Source: Bradyrhizobium barranii subsp. barranii (GTDB lineage: Bacteria > Pseudomonadota > Alphaproteobacteria > Rhizobiales > Xanthobacteraceae). Taken from it: DNA of 64,000 bases. The notes below the pieces were generated by a model, which had not been told where the DNA came from, did no database searches, and was given only the letters and a program-made list of their open reading frames with translations. The stretch lies in assembly GCF_017565645.3 (NCBI RefSeq), contig NZ_CP086136.1, forward strand, positions 5,749,501-5,813,500, written 5' to 3'. The position numbers were made by a program, and so were the translations under genes. Of the stretch, positions 50,643 to 59,487 are shown in pieces (position 1 is the stretch's first letter; each line of letters opens with the position of its first letter).

Positions 50643-50761
50643 TGCGACTCCTAGCCGCCCTCATCATTACAGCCGCGGCTTATTGCGCCGCCTTCGTCTT
50701 ACAGCGCGTGGCTGGCGATCCGCCGCCGGCGCCGTGGCACATCTCGCGGTGGCAACGATGA
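50642..50761 (+). CDS. Membrane microprotein (39 residues)
   Basis: MRLLAALIITAAAYCAAFVL followed by a polar PPPAPWHISRW tail. One helix. The start overlaps the preceding stop (TGATG) and its stop overlaps the next ATG, so it is a real cistron in the operon. Unknown role. Confidence 0.5.
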   Translation: MRLLAALIITAAAYCAAFVLQRVAGDPPPAPWHISRWQR

Positions 50762-51513
50762 CCGATATCCCGATCATGTTCTCAACCGCGATGGTCCTGG
50801 CTCTGCTGGCCGGCCGCAAGCTGATGACGCGGCGGCTGGCGTGGAAAGATCCGGTCAGTTTTTATGACCCTGAGGATGATCAGGACGCTCAGGCTCCCAA
50901 GCTGCGGCGCCGCGGCTGGAAAGTCAGCGGCCGCGATGACCTGGATCACCGGATCGGGTGGCCGCCGACGCCGTGGCAGAAGGTGAAGCCTGGCGATCGC
51001 CTCTGGGTGCGAGAGGAATGGCGTGTTGGCAAGACCCATGAAACCAAGAAGCCGACCGAATTACCGGAGCGGAAATGCACCATCATTTTCACCGCTGGCG
51101 GCTCGATGGGGAATGCAGACGGAGGCTGGACTCCAGATCTGAATTACCCATCGTCCAAGCCCGGCACCTTCCCGGACTGGGCCGGGCGCCGGCGCGCTTC
51201 CATGCACCTGCCGCGCTGGGGATCTCGCATCACGCTGCTGGTCAAGGAGACCAAGATCGAGCGGCTACATTCAATCAGCGATGACGACTGTTTCTACGAG
51301 GGCCTGATCCCATACGGCGAGCGCGATCCCGACGGCCGCATCTTCTGCCATCCGCTCCGTGAGAACGAGGGGTGGATCGGGAAGGAGGCTTTCGGCGAGC
51401 TCTGGAAGCATCTTCACGGCGAGGAGTCCTGGGATGCAAATCCCGAGGTCGTCGCGCTGGGCTTTCGCGTCGTCAACGCCAACATCGACGCTCCGGAGGC
51501 GCAGGCAGCATGA
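50758..51513 (+). CDS. ASCH/PUA-like phage protein
   Basis: 251 residues. The N-terminal MFSTAMVLALLAGRKLMTRR is the usual FSxxMVxAILxGRKTxTRR start of phage ASCH-like proteins. Then PWQKVKPGDRLWVREEW, ASMHLPRWGSRITLLVKETK and IERLHSISDDDCFYEGL. The ASCH fold binds RNA or nucleotides; some members hydrolyse modified nucleosides. The exact role here is unknown. Confidence 0.8.
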   Translation: MTDIPIMFSTAMVLALLAGRKLMTRRLAWKDPVSFYDPEDDQDAQAPKLRRRGWKVSGRDDLDHRIGWPPTPWQKVKPGDRLWVREEWRVGKTHETKKPTELPERKCTIIFTAGGSMGNADGGWTPDLNYPSSKPGTFPDWAGRRRASMHLPRWGSRITLLVKETKIERLHSISDDDCFYEGLIPYGERDPDGRIFCHPLRENEGWIGKEAFGELWKHLHGEESWDANPEVVALGFRVVNANIDAPEAQAA

Positions 51514-51995
51514 CCGACGCTCCTCCCCTCTGCTGCGGGGTCCCGGCTCGTCTTACCAACGGCGCCGAGATCTATCCGAACCGCCCGGACCTCCGGACGA
51601 AGCCGATCTGGAAGTGTGACCGCTGCAAGTCCTACTGCGGCTGCCATCCGAACACGACCAAAAGCCTCGGCGTGCCGGCCGACGCCGCGACAAGGAAAGC
51701 GCGGTCGCAATTCCATGACCAGGTCTTCGATCCTCTCTGGAAGAACGCGGACAAAACCGGCGGCTACGCCAACGTCGATGGCCCGAGGTCGGCCAGCAAG
51801 ATCCGCAAGGCGGCGCGGGGCCGACTCTACGGCTTCTTGGCGGAGAAGATGGGGCTCGCTCGCGAGCACTGCCACACCGGGATGTTCACCGTGGAGCAAT
51901 GCCGGCAGGCCACCGAGGCGCTGCGCGGGGTCACCTATCCGATGGTGAGGAAGTGGCACGACGCCAAGAAGCAGCAGCGGGAGCAAGCAGCGTGA
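51510..51995 (+). CDS. DUF3268-like zinc-finger phage protein
   Basis: 161 residues. CCGVPARLTNGAEIY and WKCDRCKSYCGCHPNTTKSL give the two Cys clusters of the DUF3268 zinc-finger family. The helical C-terminal part contains GRLYGFLAEKMGLAREHCHT. The operon position and overlap with neighbours support it. Molecular role unknown. Confidence 0.7.
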   Translation: MTDAPPLCCGVPARLTNGAEIYPNRPDLRTKPIWKCDRCKSYCGCHPNTTKSLGVPADAATRKARSQFHDQVFDPLWKNADKTGGYANVDGPRSASKIRKAARGRLYGFLAEKMGLAREHCHTGMFTVEQCRQATEALRGVTYPMVRKWHDAKKQQREQAA

Positions 51996-52330
51996 GCATG
52001 TTGAACGCCCAGGAGCAGCGGGTTTTGGCCGCCGTGATGGCAGCGCACCGGAAGATAACGCATTTCGAGGCGGCCGCTCAAATCGCCTCGCGCAACGCGG
52101 AGGAAGTAGCCCGCTTGCTCCGAGACGGCGATGCCAGCGGCTACCTTTCCGAAATCCTTCGGGCCGGGCGCCAAGCGGAAGTCGTGACCGAGCTCGCTCG
52201 CGAAGCTCATGACGGCTTGGTCGAAGTCCTCAATCTCGCCGGCCGAGCCGACAAGGAGCAGCTGGCGCGCGCGGTCGCCGGCGCGGCGAAGGATACTATC
52301 GCGGCCATTCGGGGAGACGCCAATGGCTGA
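51992..52330 (+). CDS. Helical phage early protein
   Basis: 112 residues from GTG 51992 (overlapping the preceding stop; an ATG at 51998 is the alternative). All-helical, Ala/Arg/Glu-rich (KITHFEAAAQIASRNAEEVA, EAHDGLVEVLNLAGRADKEQ). No family recognised. Confidence 0.5.
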   Translation: MSMLNAQEQRVLAAVMAAHRKITHFEAAAQIASRNAEEVARLLRDGDASGYLSEILRAGRQAEVVTELAREAHDGLVEVLNLAGRADKEQLARAVAGAAKDTIAAIRGDANG

Positions 52331-52736
52331 TGTCACAGGCCCAATCTCCACCCTCCCCGGCGCACGGCACTCGGTCCCAAAGGGCCAGATGTGCGACCAG
52401 CACGATGATCGGCCCGCTGTCGCCCGCATTCAGGGAGAAACCGACTCCATGGGCAGCGAGATGAACGACATGTGCCAGGAATGCCTGGATCAACACATCG
52501 CGTGGAAAAACTCGCCCGAGGCCGCCGAGCATCGCAAGGGCACCTGCGAGTGGTGCAAGAACCCCGCCGACGATCTCCGCGATCGCCGCGACTTCGAAGA
52601 AGGCATGTCGGGCCGGATCTATCGTGTCTGTGGCGCCTGCGTGAAGCGCGAGAACGAAGAACTCGCCGCCGAGATGGCGGAGCACGAGGACACTCTCGAC
52701 GATCCCCCAGACGACGACGATTACGACTTCGATTAG
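52323..52736 (+). CDS. Cys-rich phage early protein
   Basis: 137 residues. MCDQHDDRPAVARIQ, MCQECLDQHIAW, CEWCKNPADDLR and RVCGACVKRENEE give several CxxC pairs, consistent with two zinc ribbons. The tail is strongly acidic (DDPPDDDDYDFD). Overlaps the previous gene by eight bases. Role unknown; DNA-mimic-like acidity is notable. Confidence 0.6.
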   Translation: MADVTGPISTLPGARHSVPKGQMCDQHDDRPAVARIQGETDSMGSEMNDMCQECLDQHIAWKNSPEAAEHRKGTCEWCKNPADDLRDRRDFEEGMSGRIYRVCGACVKRENEELAAEMAEHEDTLDDPPDDDDYDFD

Positions 52737-52766
52737 TCGACACCACCAACAACAGGAGGCTTCACC

Positions 52767-53645
52767 GTGCGCAAGACCATCAAGGCCGATCTCGTCATCA
52801 TCGATCCCCAGAACGACTTCATGGATATCAAGCACGACGGCAGCGGCTGGGTTGGCGCCACCATGCCGGACGGCACCCTTTATCGGTCCACCCTGCCCGT
52901 GCCTGGCGCGCTCGACGACATGCGGCGGGTCGCCAGCATGCTGAAGCGCGTCGGCCGCCGGCTCAACGATATCCACGTCACCCTCGATTCTCACCGCGTC
53001 GTCGACGTCGCGCACCCCGGCTTCTGGCGCGGCCAGGACGGCAAGCGCCCGGCGCCGTTCACCATGATCAGCAACGCCGACATCAAGTCTGGCATGTGGG
53101 CTCCCCGCAATGAGTCCTTCCGCCAGCGGATGCTCGACTACACCGCCGCGCTCGAGGCCGCCGGCAAGTTCGTGCTGATGATCTGGCCGGAGCATTGCCT
53201 GATCGGCAGCTGGGGTCACAACGTTGTCGACGAGCTCCGCGTCCCTCTCGCCGACTGGGAGCGCGAAAACTTCGCGACCATCGACTTCGTCACAAAGGGC
53301 ACCAACACTTTCACGGAGCACTACGGGGCGTTGATGGCGGAGGTGCCGGATCCTGCCGACCCGTCCACCCAGTTGAACGGCGGCTTCCTCAGTGTGCTCC
53401 AGGAGGCGGACGTTATCGGGATCGCCGGCGAGGCATCCTCGCACTGCGTCGCCACCACGATCCGACAGATCGTCGACAACATCGGCGACGCGCACCTGAA
53501 GAAGATCCACATCCTGACGGACTGCATGTCGCCGGTACCGCCGACACCCGGCAGCCCGGACTTTCCCGCGATCGCCGGCCAGTTCCTCAAGGACATGGAA
53601 GCGCGCGGCCTGGTGTTGACCTCGGCCGACGACTTCCTGCGCTGA
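52767..53645 (+). CDS. Nicotinamidase-like cysteine hydrolase
   Basis: 292 residues, GTG start. Isochorismatase fold with the nicotinamidase set: Asp13 in LVIIDPQNDF, metal ligands in LDSHRVVDVAHPGFW (Asp74, His76, His83), the WPEHCLIGSWG block, Lys177 in FVTKGTNTF, and Cys227 in GEASSHCVATT. Predicted to turn nicotinamide into nicotinic acid for NAD+ salvage. Longer than usual (about 210). GGAGGC precedes it. It heads the run with vWA, PP2C and kinase genes. Confidence 0.8.
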   Translation: MRKTIKADLVIIDPQNDFMDIKHDGSGWVGATMPDGTLYRSTLPVPGALDDMRRVASMLKRVGRRLNDIHVTLDSHRVVDVAHPGFWRGQDGKRPAPFTMISNADIKSGMWAPRNESFRQRMLDYTAALEAAGKFVLMIWPEHCLIGSWGHNVVDELRVPLADWERENFATIDFVTKGTNTFTEHYGALMAEVPDPADPSTQLNGGFLSVLQEADVIGIAGEASSHCVATTIRQIVDNIGDAHLKKIHILTDCMSPVPPTPGSPDFPAIAGQFLKDMEARGLVLTSADDFLR

Positions 53646-53674
53646 CACCCCACCGCTTCAGAAAAGGAGACACC

Positions 53675-54427
53675 ATGCCTCGTTTGGACCAATCCGCCGA
53701 TGTCGAGACCCACGCCCTTGGCAACAACTTCTCGTTCACCGGCGCCCGCATCGAAGGCCTCGGCGCCACCGAGTACACACTCGTCGACATCGAGGTCGAC
53801 ATGAGCGGTTCGGTCTCTCCGTTCCTCGCTGACCTGATCGCTATGATCAAGGAGTCGGTCGGCGCCTGCGCGAAGTCGCCGCGCTCGGATAACCTGCTCG
53901 TTCGCGTCGCCGCCTTCAGCACCTCGTATCCCGGTGGCATCAACGAGGTTCACGGCTTCATACCGCTCGCCAGTATCGACCACGGCGCCTACGACCAGCT
54001 GCACGCCGGCGGCGGCACGCCGCTGTTCGACGCCTGCTATGTCGGCGTCGGTGCGACCTTCTCCTACGCCAGGATGCTGTTTGACCAGGAGTTCAACGCG
54101 AATGGCATCAGCTTCACCATCACCGATGGCGAAGATACCGGCGGCGCCGCATCACCGGCGATGATCAGAGCCGAAATCGATCGCGCCAAGAAGGAGGAGT
54201 TCCTCGAGAGCCACGTCAGCGTGCTGATCGGGATCAACGCCGCGCATTGCGCCGCGGCACTGGACCGCTTCCGACGGGAAGCCGGCATCACCCAGTTCAT
54301 CGACGCCGGCGACGTCACCAAGGGCAAACTCGCGAAGCTGGCGGCATTCGTGTCGCAATCGGTCTCGAGCACGTCGCAGGCGCTCGGTACCGGCGGACCG
54401 AGCCAGGCCATCGCCGCCACGATCTGA
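53675..54427 (+). CDS. von Willebrand factor A domain protein (TerY-like)
   Basis: 250 residues. A vWA domain with a complete metal-ion site: DMSGS (DxSxS), GGGTPLFDA (Thr) and TITDGEDTGG (Asp). No signal peptide, so cytoplasmic. With the next two genes it forms the vWA / PP2C / kinase set known as the TerY-P triad. AAAGGAGA is the ribosome-binding site. The vWA protein is the expected phosphorylation target or scaffold; that role is inferred from the triad. Confidence 0.82.
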   Translation: MPRLDQSADVETHALGNNFSFTGARIEGLGATEYTLVDIEVDMSGSVSPFLADLIAMIKESVGACAKSPRSDNLLVRVAAFSTSYPGGINEVHGFIPLASIDHGAYDQLHAGGGTPLFDACYVGVGATFSYARMLFDQEFNANGISFTITDGEDTGGAASPAMIRAEIDRAKKEEFLESHVSVLIGINAAHCAAALDRFRREAGITQFIDAGDVTKGKLAKLAAFVSQSVSSTSQALGTGGPSQAIAATI

Positions 54428-54452
54428 CCCAAACCCGCCGCGGAGAGCACCC

Positions 54453-55292
54453 ATGCGATTCACTGCCGACCACGCCTTCCATATCGGATCGCAGCACCTC
54501 CGCGGCGGGATGCCGTGCCAGGACTACGCAATGTCCGGCTACGGCACATATGTCGATTACGCGATCATTTCCGATGGATGTTCGAGTGGGGGGCTGACGG
54601 ATGTGGGTGCGCGAATCGTCGCTCATTCAACCGCAACTGCTCTCAAATGTGAGCCGGAATTGCTGAGCGGCACGTTTGTGGATTTCTTAAGCCGAGAACT
54701 CGACATGGACGGTCGGCGAGGATTGCGGCTTGAGCCGGAAGACATGTTGGCTACTTGCGCTTACGTCGCTGCAATCTCCGAAGAGGCGAACATCATTGCG
54801 CGGATCATCGGAGACGGAGTCCTAGCCTCGATCGATCAATCTGGCGACATGTTGATGGTACGCCATGAATGGTCCGGCAACATGCCTGCCTACCGCGCAT
54901 ATAAAGACGAAGACGACTACGCCGGATTCATTCGAGCCCATGGCGGGGATCCTGAAGCGAAGCGCGCTAGCGAACATACTCACGCTCGCATCGCCGGACA
55001 GCACTTTGATACGGTCAAGGAACTCTCCATTGCAGAAGCCTTGCCGGGCGTTACGCACGCGATTGGCATCGAGAGGAAGAGAGCCGTTGCAGTCTTTTCC
55101 GACGGCGTCACCCAGGTCGACGGCATGGACTGGCGCGACGTCGTCGCTGCGCTGATGTCCTTCAAGTCGACCGAAGGCGCCTTCGTAAAGCGCCGCATGC
55201 TTCGCTTCCTCAAGGACTGCCAGGCGCACGGCAAAGGCCCCGTCGACGACATCGCGATGGCCTGCATCCACATCGATCACGAGGCGGCATGA
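54453..55292 (+). CDS. PP2C-type Ser/Thr phosphatase
   Basis: 279 residues. PP2C motifs: QDYAMSG near the start, YAIISDGCSSGG (Asp for the metal pair, DG), VFSDGVTQV (second metal Asp) and GPVDDIAMACI (D-D/N-x-A end motif). Metal-dependent dephosphorylation of the partner is expected. It overlaps the kinase start by four bases, so kinase and phosphatase are co-translated. Somewhat lower GC in its first half. Confidence 0.82.
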   Translation: MRFTADHAFHIGSQHLRGGMPCQDYAMSGYGTYVDYAIISDGCSSGGLTDVGARIVAHSTATALKCEPELLSGTFVDFLSRELDMDGRRGLRLEPEDMLATCAYVAAISEEANIIARIIGDGVLASIDQSGDMLMVRHEWSGNMPAYRAYKDEDDYAGFIRAHGGDPEAKRASEHTHARIAGQHFDTVKELSIAEALPGVTHAIGIERKRAVAVFSDGVTQVDGMDWRDVVAALMSFKSTEGAFVKRRMLRFLKDCQAHGKGPVDDIAMACIHIDHEAA

Positions 55293-57025
55293 TGGCGCGC
55301 AGGGGCTCATTTGAGGTCACCCTCGAGGGACGCGGTGCGGTCACGCTGCGCGAAGCCGATTACGTTGCGTCGGGTGGTGAGGGCGCGATCTACAGAACCG
55401 GCCAAACAGGGGTGAAGGTCTACGCCGACACCGCAAAAATGGCGCGGGACGGCATCGCGGAGAAGATCAAGCTGCTCGCCGGGCTCAAGCATTCCGGAAT
55501 CGTGGCGCCGCAGGGCTTGGTGCTGGACGCCGGAAAGACACCGATCGGCTTCTACATGCCGTTCGTCGCCGGCGGCGAGCCGATGTCGCGGGTGTTCGTC
55601 TCTGACTTCCGCGCCCGAACCGGCTTCGGCGACGCCGATGCCATCGCCCTCACCCAATCCATGTTCGAGATCGTGCAATACGCCCACAGCAAGAAGGCGC
55701 TGTTGGTTGACGCCAACGAGCTCAATTGGCTGGCGATGATCAACCGCGGCTCCGCGCCGACGGCCGCCGTGATTGACGTCGACTCCTGGGCGATCGGGCG
55801 CTGGCCGGCGACGGTCATCATGCCGTCCATCCGGGACTGGAGCGCGCAGCAGTTCACCGAGGCGACAGATTGGTTTGCTTGGGGCATTGTGGCTTTCCAG
55901 ATCTTCACCGGCATCCACCCGTTCAAGGGTCGCATCGAGGGCTACAAGCCGGGCGACCTTGTTCAGCGGATGAAGGATGGCGCCTCGGTCTTCGACAAGC
56001 GAGCGAAGCTTCCGCTGTCGGTCCGCGACTTTGCCTGCATCCCGGGCCCCCTCCTCGACTGGTTCCAGACCACGTTCCAGGTCGGCAAGCGCAACGCACC
56101 GCCGGCGCCGACGGCGAAGGGCAAGCCGGCAAAGGCGGCGCAGATCATGCGCGCGGTCACCACCACGACCGCCGGCGCGCTGATCTTCGAAAAGCTCTTC
56201 GCGCGCGCCGGCGATCCCGTCGTCCGCATCTGGGCAAATGGTGCCGCCCTTCTCGCCTCCGGAAATCTCGTCGACCTGGCAACCGGTCGAGAGATCGGGA
56301 TTCCGATGCCCGGCGATGTCGAGGTCGTTCGGGTGGGGAACGGCTGGCTTGTCGCATCCGACGACGGTGTCGAGATCCGCATCGAACATTTCTCCGGCGA
56401 CGGCAACATCTTCCGGATTGCTGTGCCCCTGGCGTTGCGTCGGATCTTCCGCGCCGGCGAAACGCTCTTTGGCGTGACCCCCCAGAGCATAGTCGAGCTC
56501 GAGCTCCACGATCTCGACCGGCCGATGCTGACACCGGGTCGGCATTGGGTGGTGATGGAAAGGGCCATCACCTGGCTGGACGACGTCGCGGTCCAGGATG
56601 TGCTGGGAAATGCCTTTGTTATCCTGCCGCATGGGGCCGGCATGTCGATTGTCCGGGCGCCTGAGCTCGACGGCTTCGCCGTGGTATCGGGCAAGGCATG
56701 CGGCCGCTTCGCTGCCTTCACGGTCCTCGATAGGCGCTACGGCACGCACCAGCGCATCGAGCTCACCTTCGACAAGGCGATGCGGACCTATCAAGCGTGG
56801 ACCGGCCCGGCCGATGGTCCAGACCTCAACATGGCGATTCTGCCGCGCGGCGTCGCGGCGACGATCACCACCGACTTCGAGCTCACGGTATTCGTGCCGA
56901 CCAACGGCAACGTGAACAAGGTCAAGGACACCGGCGTCAGCACGGCGATGAAGCTGGCGCGCTGGGGCGACCGCATCGTCTACATCGCCGATGGTGCCGT
57001 TTGGCAATTGAGGATGGCGCCATGA
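55289..57025 (+). CDS. Protein-kinase-like protein with C-terminal beta-propeller-like region
   Basis: 578 residues. Kinase domain (about 20-280): glycine loop SGGEGAIYR (about 29-37), Lys43 in GVKVYA, catalytic loop LLVDANELNWL (Asp141, Asn146 at the correct spacing of HRDxKxxN), and a metal Asp in VIDVDSW. Helix motif DWFAWGIVAFQIFTGIHPF is typical of subdomain IX. A linker follows and then beta repeats (about 310-575) resembling a propeller. It belongs to the bacterial/phage kinases paired with PP2C and vWA proteins. Substrate unknown. Confidence 0.82.
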   Translation: MMARRGSFEVTLEGRGAVTLREADYVASGGEGAIYRTGQTGVKVYADTAKMARDGIAEKIKLLAGLKHSGIVAPQGLVLDAGKTPIGFYMPFVAGGEPMSRVFVSDFRARTGFGDADAIALTQSMFEIVQYAHSKKALLVDANELNWLAMINRGSAPTAAVIDVDSWAIGRWPATVIMPSIRDWSAQQFTEATDWFAWGIVAFQIFTGIHPFKGRIEGYKPGDLVQRMKDGASVFDKRAKLPLSVRDFACIPGPLLDWFQTTFQVGKRNAPPAPTAKGKPAKAAQIMRAVTTTTAGALIFEKLFARAGDPVVRIWANGAALLASGNLVDLATGREIGIPMPGDVEVVRVGNGWLVASDDGVEIRIEHFSGDGNIFRIAVPLALRRIFRAGETLFGVTPQSIVELELHDLDRPMLTPGRHWVVMERAITWLDDVAVQDVLGNAFVILPHGAGMSIVRAPELDGFAVVSGKACGRFAAFTVLDRRYGTHQRIELTFDKAMRTYQAWTGPADGPDLNMAILPRGVAATITTDFELTVFVPTNGNVNKVKDTGVSTAMKLARWGDRIVYIADGAVWQLRMAP

Positions 57026-57480
57026 GGAAACGCAAGTTCGGGCGCCTGATCGCGAAGCTTGCCCGGCTCAACTGGCGCCCTGTCTTCCATCGGACACTCG
57101 ATAACCCCTCGGCGCCGGGCGGCAAGGTCGACATGTGGCTGATGGTCGACGATGACTCGGGCGAAGGAATCGTCTCGATCGGTTGCCCGCCGAATAGGCC
57201 GGACATTCCTGCTTACATTGCCGACTGCTGCATGAACCCCTGGATGATGGCTCCGGATGACGGCGCTTCCACGATCGAGCTCGCGGTCAAGTTCAATCGG
57301 ACAATCATCCAGCACTACGGCGAAGGTAACGATGCCGCCTGTGATGCGAGAGAGATCGCCATCGCCTGCATGACCGTCCTCTCGGCATACGTGAAGGAAG
57401 TTCCGGAGAAGTCCCGCATCGAATTGGTCAACAGCATCTCGGCGCGCCTTCAGCCGCTGCGGGAGGGTCGCATCGGATGA
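57022..57480 (+). CDS. Phage early protein
   Basis: 152 residues. The basic start MRKRKFGRLIAKLARLNW is followed by an alpha/beta domain (VDMWLMVDDDSGEGIVSIG, AREIAIACMTVLSAYVKEVP). It overlaps the kinase stop and the methyltransferase start. Not recognised; its link to the triad is only by position. Confidence 0.5.
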   Translation: MRKRKFGRLIAKLARLNWRPVFHRTLDNPSAPGGKVDMWLMVDDDSGEGIVSIGCPPNRPDIPAYIADCCMNPWMMAPDDGASTIELAVKFNRTIIQHYGEGNDAACDAREIAIACMTVLSAYVKEVPEKSRIELVNSISARLQPLREGRIG

Positions 57481-58238
57481 CAGCGCCCCTCTTCGCCGGC
57501 ATCGGCGGTCACCAGACTCCGCGCCGCGGCCGCACCGACGTCTGGCTGACGCCGCCTTGGCTGCTCGAGATGCTCGGCGGCTGGCAGGCCTTCGACCTCG
57601 ATCCCTGCGCCGCGGTCGACCAGCCTTGGCGGACGGCTCGCCAGCACTACACCGTCAATGAGAACGGGCTGCTGCTGCCGTGGTTCGGGGAGGTCTGGTG
57701 CAACCCGCCCTATTCCCGGGCGCTGCTGAGCCGGTTCATGGCCAGGATGGCCGAACACGGCCGCGGCATCGCGCTGATCTTCGCCCGTACCGAGACCGCC
57801 ACCTTCTTCCGGCACGTCTGGGATCGCGCCACGGCCCTGCTCTTTTGGCGCGGACGCATCGACTTCCTCACCCCGGATGGCACGCCGCAGGAGCGCGCCG
57901 ACGGCAAGGCGGCAAACTCCGGCGCTCCGTCGGTCCTGTGCGCCTATGGCGACCGCGCCGCGGAAACTCTCGCCGAGCTCGATGCCAGCCACGGCCAGTT
58001 CGTGCCTCTTCGGCTGCCGCGGAGCGTCGTTGCTCTGGCTTTGGCGCCGACCTGGCGCGAGGCCATCGGCGCTTGGCTGCGCCGCCAGCGCGGTCCCGTC
58101 GCTCTCGCCGACATCTATCGGGCCTTCGCCGGCCATCCGAAGACGGCCGGCAACCCCAACTACCAGGCCAAGATCCGGCAGGTGCTCCAGGAAGGCGCCG
58201 GCGTCAGGGTCAGCCGCGGACAATGGAGCGCAGCATGA
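57477..58238 (+). CDS. Phage DNA N6-adenine methyltransferase (Dam-like)
   Basis: 253 residues. DVWLTPPWLLEMLGGWQAFD and LDPCAAVDQPW (SAM-binding region), then VWCNPPYSRALLSRF with the catalytic NPPY. The C-terminal 70 residues (RGPVALADIYRAFAGHPKTA) form a wHTH-like extension. It methylates adenine in phage DNA, either to regulate or to evade restriction. Overlaps both neighbours by four bases. Confidence 0.9.
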   Translation: MTAPLFAGIGGHQTPRRGRTDVWLTPPWLLEMLGGWQAFDLDPCAAVDQPWRTARQHYTVNENGLLLPWFGEVWCNPPYSRALLSRFMARMAEHGRGIALIFARTETATFFRHVWDRATALLFWRGRIDFLTPDGTPQERADGKAANSGAPSVLCAYGDRAAETLAELDASHGQFVPLRLPRSVVALALAPTWREAIGAWLRRQRGPVALADIYRAFAGHPKTAGNPNYQAKIRQVLQEGAGVRVSRGQWSAA

Positions 58239-58630
58239 CAGCAACTTTGGACGAAAAGCTGGCCGGGGCGGAATCGCGAGCACGCGAGGCGACAGCCGAG
58301 AAACATTTCTTCGATGCGGCCCAACCGTTTTCCCCGCTTGGTTTCTCGGTCGGCTATCGCAACCCAGGCCACTGGGACATCTACGCGAAACAATGCCCGG
58401 GCTTTGCCTCAGCGTGGCAGGCGGCTCATCCTGAGGGCACGACCAGCGCGCGCGACGGCGAACGCGAGCGCGCATTTCGTATCCGCGGCGAACCGGGGAA
58501 TGTCTTCGTCTATGACGAGCGTTGGAATCCACACCGTCCGCATCCGCGCGAGGCGCTGACGTTCCGCAGCGTCATGGGCGCCATGGTCTACATCATGGAA
58601 GAGCTCATGCAGGAGCCGGCGCGGTCATGA
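58235..58630 (+). CDS. Phage early protein
   Basis: 131 residues. FSVGYRNPGHWDIYAKQCPG and VFVYDERWNPHRPHPREALT are conserved-looking stretches. The helical end VMGAMVYIMEELMQE follows. Coupled on both sides. No family recognised. Confidence 0.5.
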   Translation: MTATLDEKLAGAESRAREATAEKHFFDAAQPFSPLGFSVGYRNPGHWDIYAKQCPGFASAWQAAHPEGTTSARDGERERAFRIRGEPGNVFVYDERWNPHRPHPREALTFRSVMGAMVYIMEELMQEPARS

Positions 58631-59487
58631 CGGATCGAAAGATCATGCCGGTCGATCAATGTGGTGCCGTCAGCGGCTGCATGGCGAGCCCGCAGTCATA
58701 CGCCAGCTATATTCGCTTCGGTGAGCCGACGCCAAAGCGTGTCGCGGCTCATGCCACTGAGGCACTGGAAACCGCGCGCAAGAAGGACGTCGAGGCGCAC
58801 GAGCGCAACGCCGCGGCGATCGAGAACAACAAGCTGGTTCGGGCCGATATCGAGATCTTCATGTCGAAGGTCGGCATGCCAAAGTCCTTCCAGACGAAGA
58901 ACCCTCGTAGTTTTCGACGCACGATCACCAATGAGGCTGGCTACATCGGGGACATCAAGCGATCGGTCCCGATCGACGACGGCTTCGCATCTGCAACGGT
59001 GACCTACAACGGGCTGAAGGTGAAATACGATGCTTTCGCCGCAGAGGCGGCGCGCGCCGATGATATCGCCCGTGAAGCAGCCGAGGCGGAGGAGCAGCGC
59101 AAGCGCGCCGAGAGGCTCGAGAATATCGAATTTGCCAAGATCATCCTGCGTTACGGCATGAAGGATGACGCGGAGTGGAGCGATGTCCTGAAGGAATTGC
59201 GCGGCCGCGACAAGAGGCTCGATCTTGCCCTCGCGATGGAGGACACCCGCGGCGACTGGTCCGAGGGATTCTATCGCGTCCGATACGCGATCGACCGATT
59301 CAAACTCGAGACCGACCAGGACAAGGAAATCCTCGCCGACATTTTGCCGTTGCTTTCCGGCGATGAAGAAGACGGTCGCGTTTTCCGAGACACGACATGG
59401 AATTACAACGCCCTCTACCAGCTCGTCGAAGACAAGCAACTCGTCACGGACGCGCGACTTGCGCGCCAGAAAGCGAACCGGGAATGA
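58627..59487 (+). CDS. Phage early protein, coiled coil
   Basis: 286 residues. The middle is a long charged helix (REAAEAEEQRKRAERLENIE) with LVRADIEIFMSKVGMPKSFQ before it. The C-terminal helical domain includes DLALAMEDTRGDWSEGFYRV. A recombination- or repair-accessory role is possible because a DEDD exonuclease follows, but nothing specific is seen. Confidence 0.5.
   Translation: MTDRKIMPVDQCGAVSGCMASPQSYASYIRFGEPTPKRVAAHATEALETARKKDVEAHERNAAAIENNKLVRADIEIFMSKVGMPKSFQTKNPRSFRRTITNEAGYIGDIKRSVPIDDGFASATVTYNGLKVKYDAFAAEAARADDIAREAAEAEEQRKRAERLENIEFAKIILRYGMKDDAEWSDVLKELRGRDKRLDLALAMEDTRGDWSEGFYRVRYAIDRFKLETDQDKEILADILPLLSGDEEDGRVFRDTTWNYNALYQLVEDKQLVTDARLARQKANRE

Noticed and set aside
55307..57007. 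A 566-residue minus-strand frame opposite the kinase gene
   Set aside because: The same kind of antisense shadow. The plus-strand kinase motifs and gene overlaps settle the coding strand.
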